DNA of 64,000 nucleotides, taken from contig NZ_LT984804.1 in NCBI RefSeq assembly GCF_900250115.1, positions 558,001-622,000 on the forward strand. The letters are read 5' to 3'. Numbering within the stretch: the first letter of the stretch is position 1; each line of letters starts with the position of its first letter. The notes under the pieces are model-generated. The model saw nothing but the letters and a program-made list of their open reading frames with translations. It had not been told where the DNA came from and made no database searches. This document shows, piece after piece, positions 8,027 to 17,832 of the stretch. The DNA comes from Cupriavidus taiwanensis (GTDB taxonomy: Bacteria > Pseudomonadota > Gammaproteobacteria > Burkholderiales > Burkholderiaceae). The translations under genes and the position numbers were made by a program.

Positions 8027-10354
8027 TCAGGCGCCGTATGCCGCACGCTTTAGGTTTCGCTCGAGCTGGTCCTTTGCAAGCAGGTATTGTTTGGGCCATT
8101 CGACACGGTGGTAGCCGAGCTTGGCCGTCTCGTGCAGCAGCCAGGCAGGGTCGGCCAGGTGCGGGCGCGAGATTGCGCAAAGGTCGGCGCGCCCCGAGGC
8201 GATGATGCCGTTGACCTGGTCGGCTTCCGTGATTGCGCCCACGGCGATGGTCGGTACGCCAGCCTCGTTGCGGACACGGTCGGCAAACGGGGTCTGGAAC
8301 ATGCGCCCGTATACCGGCTTCTGTGCCGGCGTCACTTCACCGGACGAGCAGTCAATCACGTCCGCACCGGCTTGCTTGAACAGGCGCGCCATTTCGACCG
8401 CGTCATCTGGGCTGATGCCGCCGTTCACCCAATCCGTAGCTGAAATCCGCACAGAAATCGGTTTGTCCTGAGGCCACGCTTCCCGTACCGCCATCAGCAC
8501 TTCGATCGGGAACGCCAGGCGCTGCGCTAGCGTGCCGCCATATTGGTCGGTACGGTGGTTGGTCACCGGGGAGATGAAGCTCGAGAGCAGGTAACCGTGG
8601 CCCGCTTGCAGCTCCAGCCAGTCAAAGCCGGCTGCCGCCGCGCGCCGGGTCGCCGCGACAAAGTCGTCGCGCACGCGGTCCATGTCTGCGCGCGTCATGG
8701 CGCGGGGCGTCTGCGAAATGCCCGGCTGGTAAGGCAGGGCGGAAGCCGAAAGCAGGGGCCAGTTGTTCGCGGGCAGCGGGTGGTCAGCCTGTTCCCAGCC
8801 GAGTTGGGTGGAGCCGCGCCGGCCGGCATGGCCGATCTGCACGCCGATGCGCGCACTGGTGTGTTCATGGACGAACCCGACGATGCCAGCAAAAGCCGAA
8901 GCCTGCTCGTCGTTCCAGAGCCCCGGGCAACCCGGCGTGATGCGTCCGTGGGGCGACACGGCGGTCATTTCCACCATCACAAGTCCGGCACCGCCCAGCG
9001 CGCGGCTCCCGAGGTGGACCATGTGGAAGGTGCCCGGCATGCCGTCCTGGCACGAATACATAGCGGTCGGGGAGACCACCACGCGGTTCTTCAGCGCGAC
9101 CCCGCGTACGGTGTAGGGCGTCAGGAGAGGCGGCACCGCCGTGGCTTCGGTGCCGGCGCGCTTGGCCAGCCAGGATTCATAGCCTTCCAGCCAGGCCTTG
9201 TCGCGCAGGCGCAGGTTCTCGTGCGAGATGCGCTGTGAGCGGGTCAGCAGAGAGTACGCGAACTGCTCGGGTTCCAGTTCTTCATAGCGCTTGACGTTCT
9301 CGAACCATTCGGTGGAGTTGCGCGCCGCATTCTGAATCTTCAGGACTTCGACGGAACGCACCGCTTCGTACTGCGCCAGCGCCGCTTCCAATGAGCCATC
9401 GACGCGCTTGATGGTACGTGCCAGCTCGATGGCATCCTCGAGCGCCAGCTTGGTGCCGGAACCAATCGAGAAGTGTGCGGTGTGCGCGGCGTCACCCATC
9501 AGCACCACCGGCACTTTCTTGTCAGCGCCGTTGTCGGCAGTCAACGTGTTCCAATGCACCCACTTCTCGCAGATCACGCGCGGGAACTGAATCCATATCG
9601 CCGAGCCGCGCAGGTGAGAGGCGTTGCTGATGAGCGGATTCCCATCCAGGTACGGGGCGAACAGGCGCTCGCAGTAGGCGATACCTTCTTCCTGGCTCAT
9701 CTGGTCGATGCCCGCCGCCTTCCACGTTTCTTCGGGCGTCTCGACAATGAACGTCGAAGTCCCGTCTTCGAAACGGTAGGCGTGCGCCTGGAACCAGCCA
9801 TGCTCGGTCGGCACGAAAATGAAGTTGAACGCGTCGAATACCTTTCTCGTGCCCAGCCAGACGAAGCGGCACTTGCGGGTGTCGATATCCGGGCGGAACG
9901 TGTCGGCGTAGCGTTTGCGTACCACGCTGTTCAGGCCGTCAGAGGCAAGGACCAGGTCGGCGTTGTACTTGCGCGCGATGGCCTGGTCGTCGTCGACATT
10001 GGTTTCGAAAACCAGTTCGACGCCGACTTCCTCGCAACGCGCCTGCAGGATGTTCAACAGGCGCTTGCGGCCGATGCCGATGAACCCGTGGCCGCCGCTG
10101 CGCACCGCCCGGCCCTTGAAGTGAACTTCAACGTCGTCCCAGCGATTGAACGCGTCGCCGATCGTGTCGGCCGAAACAGGATCGGCTTCCCGCAGGTTGC
10201 CCAGGGTTGCGTCGGAGAACACAACTCCCCATCCGAAGGTGTCATAGGGGCGATTGCGCTCCACCACGACGACTTCATTGGCGGGATCCTGCAGTTTCAT
10301 CAACAGGCCGAAATAGAGGCCGGCGGGACCACCGCCGATACATACGATCTTCAT
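8027..10354 (-). CDS. Aryl-CoA monooxygenase / old yellow enzyme fusion (salicylyl-CoA 5-hydroxylase or 2-aminobenzoyl-CoA monooxygenase/reductase type)
   Basis: A 775-residue fusion of two flavoenzymes. Residues 1 to about 380 form a class A FAD monooxygenase (GGGPAG at 7-12, a GDAAH segment near 285), and residues about 400-775 an FMN old yellow enzyme domain with [19 protein letters not shown] and [11 protein letters not shown]. The same architecture is known for salicylyl-CoA 5-hydroxylase and for 2-aminobenzoyl-CoA monooxygenase/reductase, which act on ortho-substituted benzoyl-CoA. Next to gentisate dioxygenase and a thioesterase the first reaction fits: salicylyl-CoA to gentisyl-CoA. 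The ATG at 10354 was chosen over an in-frame TTG four codons earlier. Which ortho-substituted CoA ester it takes cannot be told from sequence. Confidence 0.9.
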   Translation of the reverse strand: MKIVCIGGGPAGLYFGLLMKLQDPANEVVVVERNRPYDTFGWGVVFSDATLGNLREADPVSADTIGDAFNRWDDVEVHFKGRAVRSGGHGFIGIGRKRLLNILQARCEEVGVELVFETNVDDDQAIARKYNADLVLASDGLNSVVRKRYADTFRPDIDTRKCRFVWLGTRKVFDAFNFIFVPTEHGWFQAHAYRFEDGTSTFIVETPEETWKAAGIDQMSQEEGIAYCERLFAPYLDGNPLISNASHLRGSAIWIQFPRVICEKWVHWNTLTADNGADKKVPVVLMGDAAHTAHFSIGSGTKLALEDAIELARTIKRVDGSLEAALAQYEAVRSVEVLKIQNAARNSTEWFENVKRYEELEPEQFAYSLLTRSQRISHENLRLRDKAWLEGYESWLAKRAGTEATAVPPLLTPYTVRGVALKNRVVVSPTAMYSCQDGMPGTFHMVHLGSRALGGAGLVMVEMTAVSPHGRITPGCPGLWNDEQASAFAGIVGFVHEHTSARIGVQIGHAGRRGSTQLGWEQADHPLPANNWPLLSASALPYQPGISQTPRAMTRADMDRVRDDFVAATRRAAAAGFDWLELQAGHGYLLSSFISPVTNHRTDQYGGTLAQRLAFPIEVLMAVREAWPQDKPISVRISATDWVNGGISPDDAVEMARLFKQAGADVIDCSSGEVTPAQKPVYGRMFQTPFADRVRNEAGVPTIAVGAITEADQVNGIIASGRADLCAISRPHLADPAWLLHETAKLGYHRVEWPKQYLLAKDQLERNLKRAAYGA

Positions 10355-10443
10355 GGCTGTTTCCAAATCAAGTTACTACCGGAGCCTTCGGCGCCCCTGC
10401 GCGGGTCGCGTTGGCATTTGCCCAAGGTCTGAAGGTGCTGGAT

Positions 10444-10959
10444 TCAGACCGTTTCGGGAAAAGGCCTGCCGCCCGGCGCAGAATGCGTCCCGATACGGTG
10501 AGCCAACTCAGTCAACGCCCCATCTTCTGTGCGGGCCGGGGCCGTCCCATGCTCGATGGGAGCGCGCAGGTCTTCCGGGACCGGGATCGCCAGGTGCGTG
10601 TCGAGAGAGGTCATCACGATGGTCTGTGTGGCCGCCAGTCGCACGTCGCCGTCCGCCCCCGAGCATCGCCAGGCCAGCGTGATCGACTTTCCGCCAACAC
10701 GCACCACTTCAAGCTCCAGCCAGACCTTCTCGCCAAAGCGGCTGATCGCTTTGAAGTCCACCTCGAGGTGGACCGTTGGCATCCCGAGCCGGCGCGCGCC
10801 AATCACACCGTGGTACCCATCCGGCAACACGGTGTCGATCCAGCTTTCGATCAGGTCGTTGAACATCACGAAGTACTGGGGGTAGAACACAATCCCAGCG
10901 GGATCGCATTCGGAGAAATGGATCTTGTACTGGCGCCTGAAGGTGTGCGGAGTGGTCAT
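10444..10959 (-). CDS. Aryl-CoA thioesterase, 4-hydroxybenzoyl-CoA thioesterase type
   Basis: A hotdog-fold protein of 172 residues. The motif CDPAGIVFYPQYF at about 18-30 carries the catalytic Asp of the 4-hydroxybenzoyl-CoA thioesterase family. In this operon it most likely hydrolyses gentisyl-CoA (the hydroxylase product) to gentisate and CoA just before ring cleavage. It lies 89 bp upstream of the hydroxylase fusion and 34 bp after the IorB-like gene. The ATG at 10959 is preferred to an in-frame TTG at 10977. The acyl group is inferred from context; fold and catalytic motif are clear. Confidence 0.87.
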   Translation of the reverse strand: MTTPHTFRRQYKIHFSECDPAGIVFYPQYFVMFNDLIESWIDTVLPDGYHGVIGARRLGMPTVHLEVDFKAISRFGEKVWLELEVVRVGGKSITLAWRCSGADGDVRLAATQTIVMTSLDTHLAIPVPEDLRAPIEHGTAPARTEDGALTELAHRIGTHSAPGGRPFPETV

Positions 10960-10993
10960 GATCTTCAATTCCTGCAAGGGGTTCGGAGTCGGG

Positions 10994-12508
10994 TCACGCC
11001 AGCGCGTGGCGCACCAGGGCTTCCTTCAGCTTCTTGCCGTGCTCGTCCGCAAGGGCTGCCTCGCGCAGTTCCCGCAGCGTGGCCGGGGCCAGGCGGGCGC
11101 CGGCCCGCACTACCGCGCTCATCAGGGTCTGGTAATTGGTCAGCCCGCGCACATGCGTGTCGCTATAGCCTTTCACCAGCCGCTGGCACTGCACCACTTC
11201 CAGGGCAAGCGCGGGATTCAGGCGGGCGGCCGCAAGCACCTGTGCCAACCAGTTTTCGATGCGCTCGGTCTCGAGTGCATAGCGCAGCGTGCAACGGCGA
11301 ATGGCGCGCAGACGCGCCACCGTCCACAACATCAGATAGCCGCGCAGGGAGCTGGTCGTGACCACGCGGCCCGCGGTAGTAAAGCGGCGCACCAGGCGGT
11401 GCACGAAGTGCGGCTTCATCAACCAGCGGCCAAGTCCGGCCGGCAGTGTTTCGCAGATTTCTTCCACGCGCGGGTGCATGAACTCATTGATCGCGAGCAG
11501 TTGCTTTTTGCCTGCGCGTACCTCGCCGCGTACGCGCTCGAAGCGGGTGCCGCGCGTCTTGAGGTCGGCCACGCGGATGGTGTCCTCGTATGACATCCAC
11601 AGCGCTAGGTGGCGCGCGGTTTCACGCAGCAGCGGAATATTGCTGACGCCCACCGCCTGGCGCACGGACTGCAGCCGGTCCAGGTAGAGGCCGGCATAGC
11701 CGACATCCTGGTAGTCGAGCATGCGACGCACGCCTTCGACCACGACATGTTGGATTTCTGCCGGTTGCTCATCGCGAACGCGTTGCAGCACTTGGGCCAC
11801 CTTGCTGTCCCGCGGGTTGAATTCGGCAGGAGCAGAGGAATCGGAAGGGGCCGGCGCATCGCCGGCTTCGGCGGTAGCGAAAGCGGCGCCGAATGCGCGC
11901 AGGCTAGGCTTGACACCGACACCGCCGCGCTCGATCGTGGCTTCAAACTGCGCACGGCTGAAGGGCAGCACGCCGGTGCCCGCCAGCGCGCCGAACAGGA
12001 CCGCGCTAATGACGCTGCCGTTAGCCTCTGCCGCCTGGGCCATGTCAAAACGTATGAAACGCTTGGCGGCCTTGTTGGCGTGGGCAATCAGTTCGTTGCT
12101 GTCGACCCGCCCATCTCCCATTGCCGCCTTTTCGGCGATGGAGTAGACACGGTGGGTCGATGCCAGAAGGGTGGTGCGATCCGGCGTCACCAGCGCGCGT
12201 TGGACCGCGCGACCGGCTTCCATCAACTCGGAGGCGAGTACGACATCGACGTCGCCGGGCGTCGGCATCAAGGCAAGCACCGGCATGCGGCCGGCACGCT
12301 CGGCGATCTCGCGCGGAAACAACTCGACGTAATAGATGGTCGCGCCAGTACGCTGGGCCACGCCGGGTACCGAAGTCGTTTGCGCGATGTAGCCGTTGTG
12401 CTCGCCGAGATCCACGATCCAGTCGGCCAGCACACCGCCGCCTTCTCCGCCCATGGCGAGAATGGCGACCTTGATCGTTTTGGCGCTGAGATTGATGGGT
12501 GCGTTCAC
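10994..12508 (-). CDS. Indolepyruvate oxidoreductase beta-subunit-like protein with long C-terminal extension
   Basis: About 504 residues. The first ~190 form a pyruvate-ferredoxin oxidoreductase gamma-type domain (AMGGEGGGVLADW, SVPGVAQRTGATIYY) as in IorB. The remaining ~300 are an extra helical region seen in a longer subfamily of aerobic bacteria. It should pair with the following-described IorA-like protein to decarboxylate a 2-oxoacid oxidatively to an acyl-CoA. The start is a GTG at 12508 with AAGAGG six bases upstream, leaving 22 bp after the partner gene; the longer frame would overlap that gene. The 2-oxoacid substrate is unknown. The C-terminal domain has no role I can assign. Confidence 0.82.
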   Translation of the reverse strand: MNAPINLSAKTIKVAILAMGGEGGGVLADWIVDLGEHNGYIAQTTSVPGVAQRTGATIYYVELFPREIAERAGRMPVLALMPTPGDVDVVLASELMEAGRAVQRALVTPDRTTLLASTHRVYSIAEKAAMGDGRVDSNELIAHANKAAKRFIRFDMAQAAEANGSVISAVLFGALAGTGVLPFSRAQFEATIERGGVGVKPSLRAFGAAFATAEAGDAPAPSDSSAPAEFNPRDSKVAQVLQRVRDEQPAEIQHVVVEGVRRMLDYQDVGYAGLYLDRLQSVRQAVGVSNIPLLRETARHLALWMSYEDTIRVADLKTRGTRFERVRGEVRAGKKQLLAINEFMHPRVEEICETLPAGLGRWLMKPHFVHRLVRRFTTAGRVVTTSSLRGYLMLWTVARLRAIRRCTLRYALETERIENWLAQVLAAARLNPALALEVVQCQRLVKGYSDTHVRGLTNYQTLMSAVVRAGARLAPATLRELREAALADEHGKKLKEALVRHALA

Positions 12509-12530
12509 GATGAACCTCTTGATCGTAGTG

Positions 12531-14726
12531 TCAGAATGCAAAGCGTGCGCGGCGCGCGGCTTCGCGTTTTTGCAGGAAGCCAATCACCGTGTCGCGCAGA
12601 CGCTGACGCAGCTTGTCCAGGCGGGTCGGATTGGTAACAATCTGGGCGCGATAGAACGAGGGGCAAAGCACGGCGGCATGGGAAACCTCGCCGCACAGGC
12701 CGCAACCCACGCAGCTATCCAGGACAGACGCCACCGGGTCGGTGCGCAGAGGATCCGGATTGGGTTTGATCGTCAGCGACGGGCATCCAGACAGGCGAAT
12801 ACACGAGTGGTCGCCGGTACAGGTATCGGAATCCACGCCGAAGCGCTCCCGCACGACGCGTTGGCCATCCGCAATCGCTTTGCGCGTCCTGGGCTTCTCC
12901 CGGCGTTGCTTGTTCAGCATGCACTCGCTCTGGGCGATCAGCACTTTCGGGCCCTTGGCACCCGTGGTCAGCGCTTCCTTGAGCGTTGCCTTCATCGCCT
13001 TCAGGTCATAGGTGCGCCGGATGGTCTTTACCCACTTGACGCCCACGCCGCGCACGGCATCCTCGATGGCATGGCCGGTGCTGCGCGTGTCGTTGTGCGC
13101 CGTGGAAGAGAGGATGTCCTGGCCTCCCGTGGCCGACGTGTAGCTGTTGTCAACGACAATGGTCAGGTTGTCGCTCTTGTTGAACACCGCATTCGCGATA
13201 CCGCTGGTCAGGCCGTTGTGCCAGAAGCCGCCATCACCCATGACGGAGATGGCGCGTTTTCCCGTCGGGGCATTAAGCGCCGCGGCACTGGCGCCACCCA
13301 GGCCGTATCCCATCGTGGTATTGCCGAGGTTGAACGGCGGCAGTATCGAGAACAGGTGACAGCCGATGTCCGCGCTCACGTGGTGCTCGCCGATCTCGCG
13401 CTCGACCAGCTTCATTGCGGTGAAGATCGGACGCTCCGGACAGCCGGTGCAGAAGCCGGGCGGGCGTGCATGAACGCTTTCGTCAACCAGCTTCTGAGGT
13501 TCCAGCACTTCGGCGGCTACGGCATCGACGCTGGCGACCGGGGCTTGCACCAGCGGGATCACCTTGCGCCCGGGCTTTGGCTCGGGCTGCGGCGCGATCT
13601 TGCCGTATTGCTCCAGGAAGGCACGCAGTCCCTTGAGAATAGTGGCGGTGTTGTACTCGCCGGCCATCGGCAGCAGGTCCTTGCCGTGCAACGTGACGTC
13701 GGCACCGGCGATGCGCAGGATATTGGCGGCGTTCTGCTCGATGAAATTGGGCTGTCCTTCCTCCAGCACCAGCACGGCGCGCTTGCCGGCGCAGAAGCGC
13801 TCCCACTCCGAATCGATCAGCGGGTAAGCCACGTTCATGACATACAGCGGGATCCTGGACTCGCCAAACACATCAGCCAGGCCCAGTTGCTCCAGCGCAC
13901 GAATCAGCGTGTTGTAGCTGCCGCCCTGCACGGCGATGCCGATATCGTCAATCTCGCCGTGGAAGAACTCATTCAGTTCGCGCTCCTCGATGAATTTCAC
14001 GGCAGCGGGCCAGCGCTGCTTTACCTTTTCGTGCTCGTGCACGAAGCTGGCCGGCGGCAGCACGATGCGGCTGAGGTCGCGCGCAGGATTGTCCAGCGCA
14101 TCCTGGATCGAGAATTTGCTGCGGCGGTTGTCCGAAGCGACGAACTGGCCATGTACGTGGCAGGAACGCACGCGCAGTTGGAGCATCACCGGGGTATTGG
14201 AAGCTTCAGACAAAGCGAAGCCATCCTTCACCGCCTGAACGATGCAGGGCAGGTTGGGGCGCGGATCCAGCAGCCACATTTGTGACTTCATTGCGAAGGC
14301 ATGGCTGCGTTCCTGCATGATCGAGGAACCCTCGCCATAGTCTTCGCCAACGATGATCAGCGCACCACCGGTCACGCCCCCCGAGGCCAGGTTGGCGAGC
14401 GCGTCGGACGCTACGTTGGTGCCAACGGTGGCTTTGAAGGTCACTGCCCCGCGCAACGGGTAGTTGACCGAGGCGGCCAGCGACGCTGCCGCTGTCGCTT
14501 CGCTCGCACTGTTTTCGAACCTGATGCCGTTCTCGGCCAGGATGTCCTGCGCATCGGCCAGGACGTCCATCAGGTGCGAGATCGGGGAACCCTGGTACCC
14601 CGCGACATACGCGACGCCGGACTCGAGCAGCGCCTTGGTGACGGCGAGGATGCCCTCGCCACTGAATACCTCGCCTGAACCCAGGCGCAATTTCTTGACT
14701 TCCTCAACGAATGAACGCTCAGCCAT
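12531..14726 (-). CDS. Indolepyruvate:ferredoxin oxidoreductase alpha-subunit-like protein
   Basis: A 731-residue IorA-type subunit. It contains the N-terminal pyrimidine-binding domain, a central CTGCPERP motif, a thiamine diphosphate motif (GDGGFWHNG ... NSYTSATGG) and C-terminal iron-sulfur motifs: CxxDHSCxxxxGCP and CVGCGLC with a final CP. Enzymes of this family convert aryl 2-oxoacids plus CoA to aryl-acyl-CoA and CO2 with a low-potential acceptor. It is the first gene of the operon that ends in gentisate cleavage and maleate isomerisation. As no CoA ligase is present, this pair may be the source of the aryl-CoA ester (inference). The ATG has a GGAAGGAAA ribosome site. Confidence 0.85.
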   Translation of the reverse strand: MAERSFVEEVKKLRLGSGEVFSGEGILAVTKALLESGVAYVAGYQGSPISHLMDVLADAQDILAENGIRFENSASEATAAASLAASVNYPLRGAVTFKATVGTNVASDALANLASGGVTGGALIIVGEDYGEGSSIMQERSHAFAMKSQMWLLDPRPNLPCIVQAVKDGFALSEASNTPVMLQLRVRSCHVHGQFVASDNRRSKFSIQDALDNPARDLSRIVLPPASFVHEHEKVKQRWPAAVKFIEERELNEFFHGEIDDIGIAVQGGSYNTLIRALEQLGLADVFGESRIPLYVMNVAYPLIDSEWERFCAGKRAVLVLEEGQPNFIEQNAANILRIAGADVTLHGKDLLPMAGEYNTATILKGLRAFLEQYGKIAPQPEPKPGRKVIPLVQAPVASVDAVAAEVLEPQKLVDESVHARPPGFCTGCPERPIFTAMKLVEREIGEHHVSADIGCHLFSILPPFNLGNTTMGYGLGGASAAALNAPTGKRAISVMGDGGFWHNGLTSGIANAVFNKSDNLTIVVDNSYTSATGGQDILSSTAHNDTRSTGHAIEDAVRGVGVKWVKTIRRTYDLKAMKATLKEALTTGAKGPKVLIAQSECMLNKQRREKPRTRKAIADGQRVVRERFGVDSDTCTGDHSCIRLSGCPSLTIKPNPDPLRTDPVASVLDSCVGCGLCGEVSHAAVLCPSFYRAQIVTNPTRLDKLRQRLRDTVIGFLQKREAARRARFAF

Positions 14727-14792
14727 GGCTTTCCTTCCTGTTGCTTTGGTGGGGACCGGCTGCGAAGCGCAGCGCTAGTCCTCTTTGCAATG

Positions 14793-14820
14793 AGTATAGT
14801 TGAAGGTTAAACAATTCCAA
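14793..14820 (-). promoter_or_regulatory. Candidate sigma70 promoter of the aryl-CoA/gentisate operon
   Basis: On the minus strand TTGGAA (-35, 14820-14815) and TATACT (-10, 14798-14793) are separated by 16 bp. They lie about 67 bp upstream of the first operon gene's ATG, in an AT-rich patch unlike the flanking DNA. The rest of the 334-bp gap (14727-15060) shows no gene. Identified by eye only. Confidence 0.45.
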
Positions 14821-15060
14821 AATCATATATTCGGTCGAAGTGATGGATCAGGAGAGAGGAAAAACCCGTAGTTCCTGAGCTCCGGTGGCGATTACAGCGC
14901 CGCACGCCCTATGAGCGTTTTGGTGAAAGGTGTGCGCGCCGTCAGCGCTGCCGGCTCAGGCCATCGACGACCATGCCGCCCGAGAAAGTGAGAGTCGGTA
15001 CCGATGCCAAGAGGCGACCGTAGGGGGCGATGCCGGTGGTTCTAACGGCAAGCCCCATTC

Positions 15061-16398
15061 TCAGGCGTTGGATTGCAGGGGATCGTGCGCTTTGGCTACT
15101 TGTCGACGAGCGCTCGGCAGAAGCGCCACGGCCAGCGCTGCGGCCAGGCCCGCAATGGAGAAGGTAATGAAGTTCCACTCAAAGCTCAGCCCGGATCCCG
15201 CCACATATCCCCCAAGGAGCGGTCCACTCATTGCGCCAAAACGCGCAAAGCTGAGCGCCCATCCGGTTGCGGCGGCACGAGCGTGCGCCGGGTAGTAGCC
15301 GGCCAGATATCCTGTCAGGATGAGCGATGCAGAGACGCTGCCCACGCCGGCCAATGCCACGAGGAGATAGTTGACGGCGACAGAGTTGCGGAACATCAAG
15401 GCACCAATGGCAACCGAACCAATCAGATAGAAGCTCATGACGGTGCCGCGCGCGCCCATCTTGTCTGCTGCGCCGCCGAGAAACAGGCCGCCCAATGCGG
15501 AGGCGAGACTGAAAACAACCAGGAAGGAGAGGCTAGACCCCAGGTCGTAGCCATTCTTCCGCATAATGGTGGGCAACCATGTGTTGAGGCCGTAGACCAG
15601 CAGCAAGCCGAAGAAAAGCGCCGTCCAGAAGCACGCTGTGGCACGGAGTTGATGACGGGAGAAGATGCTCGACATAACGTCTCGCCATGTTGCCCGGTCC
15701 GCGCTCTTACCCAGGCCGCCTCCGGTCGTCAGCCGGCCATTGCCCGTTCGATCAGCCAATGCCTGCGCTTCGCTGATTCGGCCCTGGCCCACCAGATACT
15801 CCAGCGATTCAGGCAGCAGCCATGCCATCAGCGGTATCAAGACAATGGGCACGGCACCTAGGCCAATGACGCCGCGCCATCCCAGGCTGGGCAGGAACCA
15901 CATGGCGATCAGCGCAGCGCAAAGAATTCCCACGGAGTAGCCTGAGTACATGAGTCCGTAGTTGAAGCTGCGGCGGTGCGGTGGTGAATACTCGATCGTC
16001 AGCGCGGCCGCCACGGGGATCACGCCTCCCAGTCCAAGCCCACCGATAAATCGCAGGATCCCGAATAGAACAGGCGTTGGCGCCCAGGACGCGCCCAGCA
16101 TTGTCAGGGAGAACACCGAAACGCAGAGCAGGAGCATCCGCCGCCGGCCCATCATTTCGCTCAGCGTGCCAATCAGGAAGGCGCCAAAGAACATGCCCAC
16201 CAATGCGTAGCTGCTGAGTGCCCCAAGTTGAAGGGGGGTGAGATTCCAGTTCCGATCCTCGGCCAGCGCGGGCAGTACCGCGCCCATGACACCGACGTCA
16301 TAGCCTTCGAACAGGATGGCGAGAAAGCATACGAGCAGCACCGTACAGGTCGTGCGGAAATGGGGATGCCAAGGTTGGATGCTATGGGCAACGGTCAC
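15061..16398 (-). CDS. MFS transporter, aromatic acid:H+ symporter (AAHS) type
   Basis: A 445-residue inner-membrane protein with the twelve-helix pattern of the major facilitator superfamily. TM1 carries GYDVGVMGAVLPAL, close to the DGYD motif of the PcaK/BenK group, and the loop after TM2 has GTLSEMMGRRRML. These transporters import benzoate, hydroxybenzoates or related acids with protons. I start at a GTG at 16398 with an AAAGGAGAC site; an upstream extension to 16512 is not helix-like and lacks a ribosome site. It is 334 bp upstream of the aryl-CoA operon on the same strand and probably supplies its substrate. Confidence 0.88.
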   Translation of the reverse strand: MTVAHSIQPWHPHFRTTCTVLLVCFLAILFEGYDVGVMGAVLPALAEDRNWNLTPLQLGALSSYALVGMFFGAFLIGTLSEMMGRRRMLLLCVSVFSLTMLGASWAPTPVLFGILRFIGGLGLGGVIPVAAALTIEYSPPHRRSFNYGLMYSGYSVGILCAALIAMWFLPSLGWRGVIGLGAVPIVLIPLMAWLLPESLEYLVGQGRISEAQALADRTGNGRLTTGGGLGKSADRATWRDVMSSIFSRHQLRATACFWTALFFGLLLVYGLNTWLPTIMRKNGYDLGSSLSFLVVFSLASALGGLFLGGAADKMGARGTVMSFYLIGSVAIGALMFRNSVAVNYLLVALAGVGSVSASLILTGYLAGYYPAHARAAATGWALSFARFGAMSGPLLGGYVAGSGLSFEWNFITFSIAGLAAALAVALLPSARRQVAKAHDPLQSNA

Positions 16399-16617
16399 AG
16401 CTTGTCTCCTTTCGGGGCGGCGGATCGGTGTGCTGGGGTGACCGCCTGTATGTAGTTCGGGAGTGATCGAGGTCACGACCGCGCTCCAGCACGTTAGTTT
16501 ATGTGTAAACATATGAAAATGGAAATAACAATTTGGCGACAGAGATGGGGCGCGACGAGGCGAGCGCGGAAGGGAGTGAAGTGGCGAATGCGCCTTCGAC
16601 CTTCACTTCGATGCTGA

Positions 16618-16863
16618 CAGGGCACCCCGGACGCATTCGCGCCGAAACACACCCATCCGGGCGAGGCAATCGCCCATGTGTGGCAGGGAACGCTTGAGCA
16701 ACAGCATGGCGACCAGTTACTGGTCCGCTTGAAGACCGGGGAATCGCTGTTTATCCCGGCCGGCACGCCGCATTCGGCGACGAATGTCGGGCGCGGGCAG
16801 ACGCAGGAACTGGCGACCTATGTCGTCACGAAGGGCGCGCCGCTAATGACGCCGGCAAAGTAG
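16618..16863 (+). pseudogene. 5'-truncated cupin gene remnant
   Basis: An open frame with no start codon encodes the C-terminal 80 or so residues of a single-domain cupin: APKHTHPGEAIAHVWQG, then SLFIPAGTPHSATNVG and a normal end ELATYVVTKGAP. The expected N-terminal third and its start are missing; a stop codon lies just before the remnant. It is likely a leftover of a deletion that also damaged the SDR gene behind it. Confidence 0.7.
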
Positions 16864-16870
16864 TCAGTAC

Positions 16871-17212
16871 CGTCTTGTCAACAATGCCGGTCTCATCATG
16901 GAGCGCTTCGTCGAGCAATCTCCAGAAGCCGTCTCGCGCGTCTTCGATACCAACTTGAAAGGCGCCTCCCTGATGGCCCAAGAAGCGGCACGCAGCATGG
17001 TGCAACGCGGCCAGGGAAGCATCATCAACATCGCCTCGTCGTCGGGCTGCGTGCCGGCGGCCAGATGTCGAGCTACGGTGCATCCAAGGCCGCCCTCATT
17101 CACCTGACGCAAATCATGGCGCTGGAACTGGCCGGCAAGGGCGTACGCGTCAACGCGATTGCCCCTGGCAATATCGAGACGGACATGCACGCCGAATTCG
17201 CCGGCGTGGAAA
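16871..17212 (+). pseudogene. Broken SDR-family gene (truncated at both ends, frameshifted)
   Basis: The translation begins at the NNAG motif (VNNAGLIMERFVEQSPE) with no Rossmann N-terminus, runs to INIASSSG, then shifts frame around 17055-17066 and continues as QMSSYGASKAALIHLTQIMA with the YxxxK motif, to VNAIAPGNIETDM. It ends in unrelated sequence before the C-terminal part of an SDR. Both ends are lost, so no functional dehydrogenase is possible. With the cupin remnant it marks decayed DNA between the aromatic and copper regions. Confidence 0.8.
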
Positions 17213-17223
17213 ACTGCCGCAGG

Positions 17224-17832
17224 TTAGGCAATCCCCTCATCCTTCAACGCCTGCTTCACGGCCGGCCGCTCACCAACGCTCGACCGATACGCCTGCAGTG
17301 CAGGCCACCGATCGAGCGACAGCTTGAAATGATCCGGCCATCTCAGGATGGTGAACAGGTAGGCATCCGCGACACTGAACTCTCCCATCAGGTAGTCCTT
17401 GTCCGCGAACTGCGGAGCCAGCCAGTCGAACCGCTGTGACAGCCGTGCCCACGTCGCCTCTTTCTGCTCCTGCGGCGTGCCGGGTTTCCACAACGGCCCA
17501 AAGCCCTTGTGCAGTTCTGACGAAATGAAGTTCAGCCATTCCTGCAGCCGATAGCGCTCCAGCGTATTGCACGCCGGCGCCAGCGCTTTTTCCGGGGCCT
17601 GGTCGGCAATGTACTGGACCACCACGGCCGCCTCGGTGAGCCGGTCGCCGCTCTCGAGCGCCAGCGTCGGCACATAGCCTTTGGCATTGATGGTCTTGTA
17701 GTCCGCGCCGCTCTCGGTTTGGTGCGGCTCGGCGCGCAGGTCGACGCGCTCGGTGGAGAAGGGCAGGCCGGTCTCGATGAGGATGATATGTGGCGCCAGT
17801 GAACATGCGCCCGGAGCGTAGTACAGCTTCAT
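17224..17832 (-). CDS. Glutathione S-transferase, beta-class like
   Basis: A 202-residue cytosolic GST with an N-terminal thioredoxin-like domain (MKLYYAPGACSLAPH, with the beta-class Cys at 10) and an all-helical C-terminal domain (FSVADAYLFTILRW). Beta-class GSTs conjugate glutathione to electrophiles or act as thiol-disulfide enzymes. It has a strong AAGGAGG ribosome site. It is next to but separate from the aromatic operon. It does not look like a zeta-class maleylpyruvate isomerase, so I do not place it in the gentisate route. It ends against the SDR remnant, 11 bp away. Confidence 0.88.
   Translation of the reverse strand: MKLYYAPGACSLAPHIILIETGLPFSTERVDLRAEPHQTESGADYKTINAKGYVPTLALESGDRLTEAAVVVQYIADQAPEKALAPACNTLERYRLQEWLNFISSELHKGFGPLWKPGTPQEQKEATWARLSQRFDWLAPQFADKDYLMGEFSVADAYLFTILRWPDHFKLSLDRWPALQAYRSSVGERPAVKQALKDEGIA

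Noticed and set aside
14942..15178. Minus-strand frame ending FSGGMVVDG
   Set aside because: The ending resembles an SDR tail, but the frame overlaps the end of the transporter gene and has no other SDR feature.
17224..17832. GST as maleylpyruvate isomerase of the gentisate route
   Set aside because: The N-terminal Cys motif is beta-class like rather than zeta-class, and the operon already has a glutathione-free branch with maleate isomerase.
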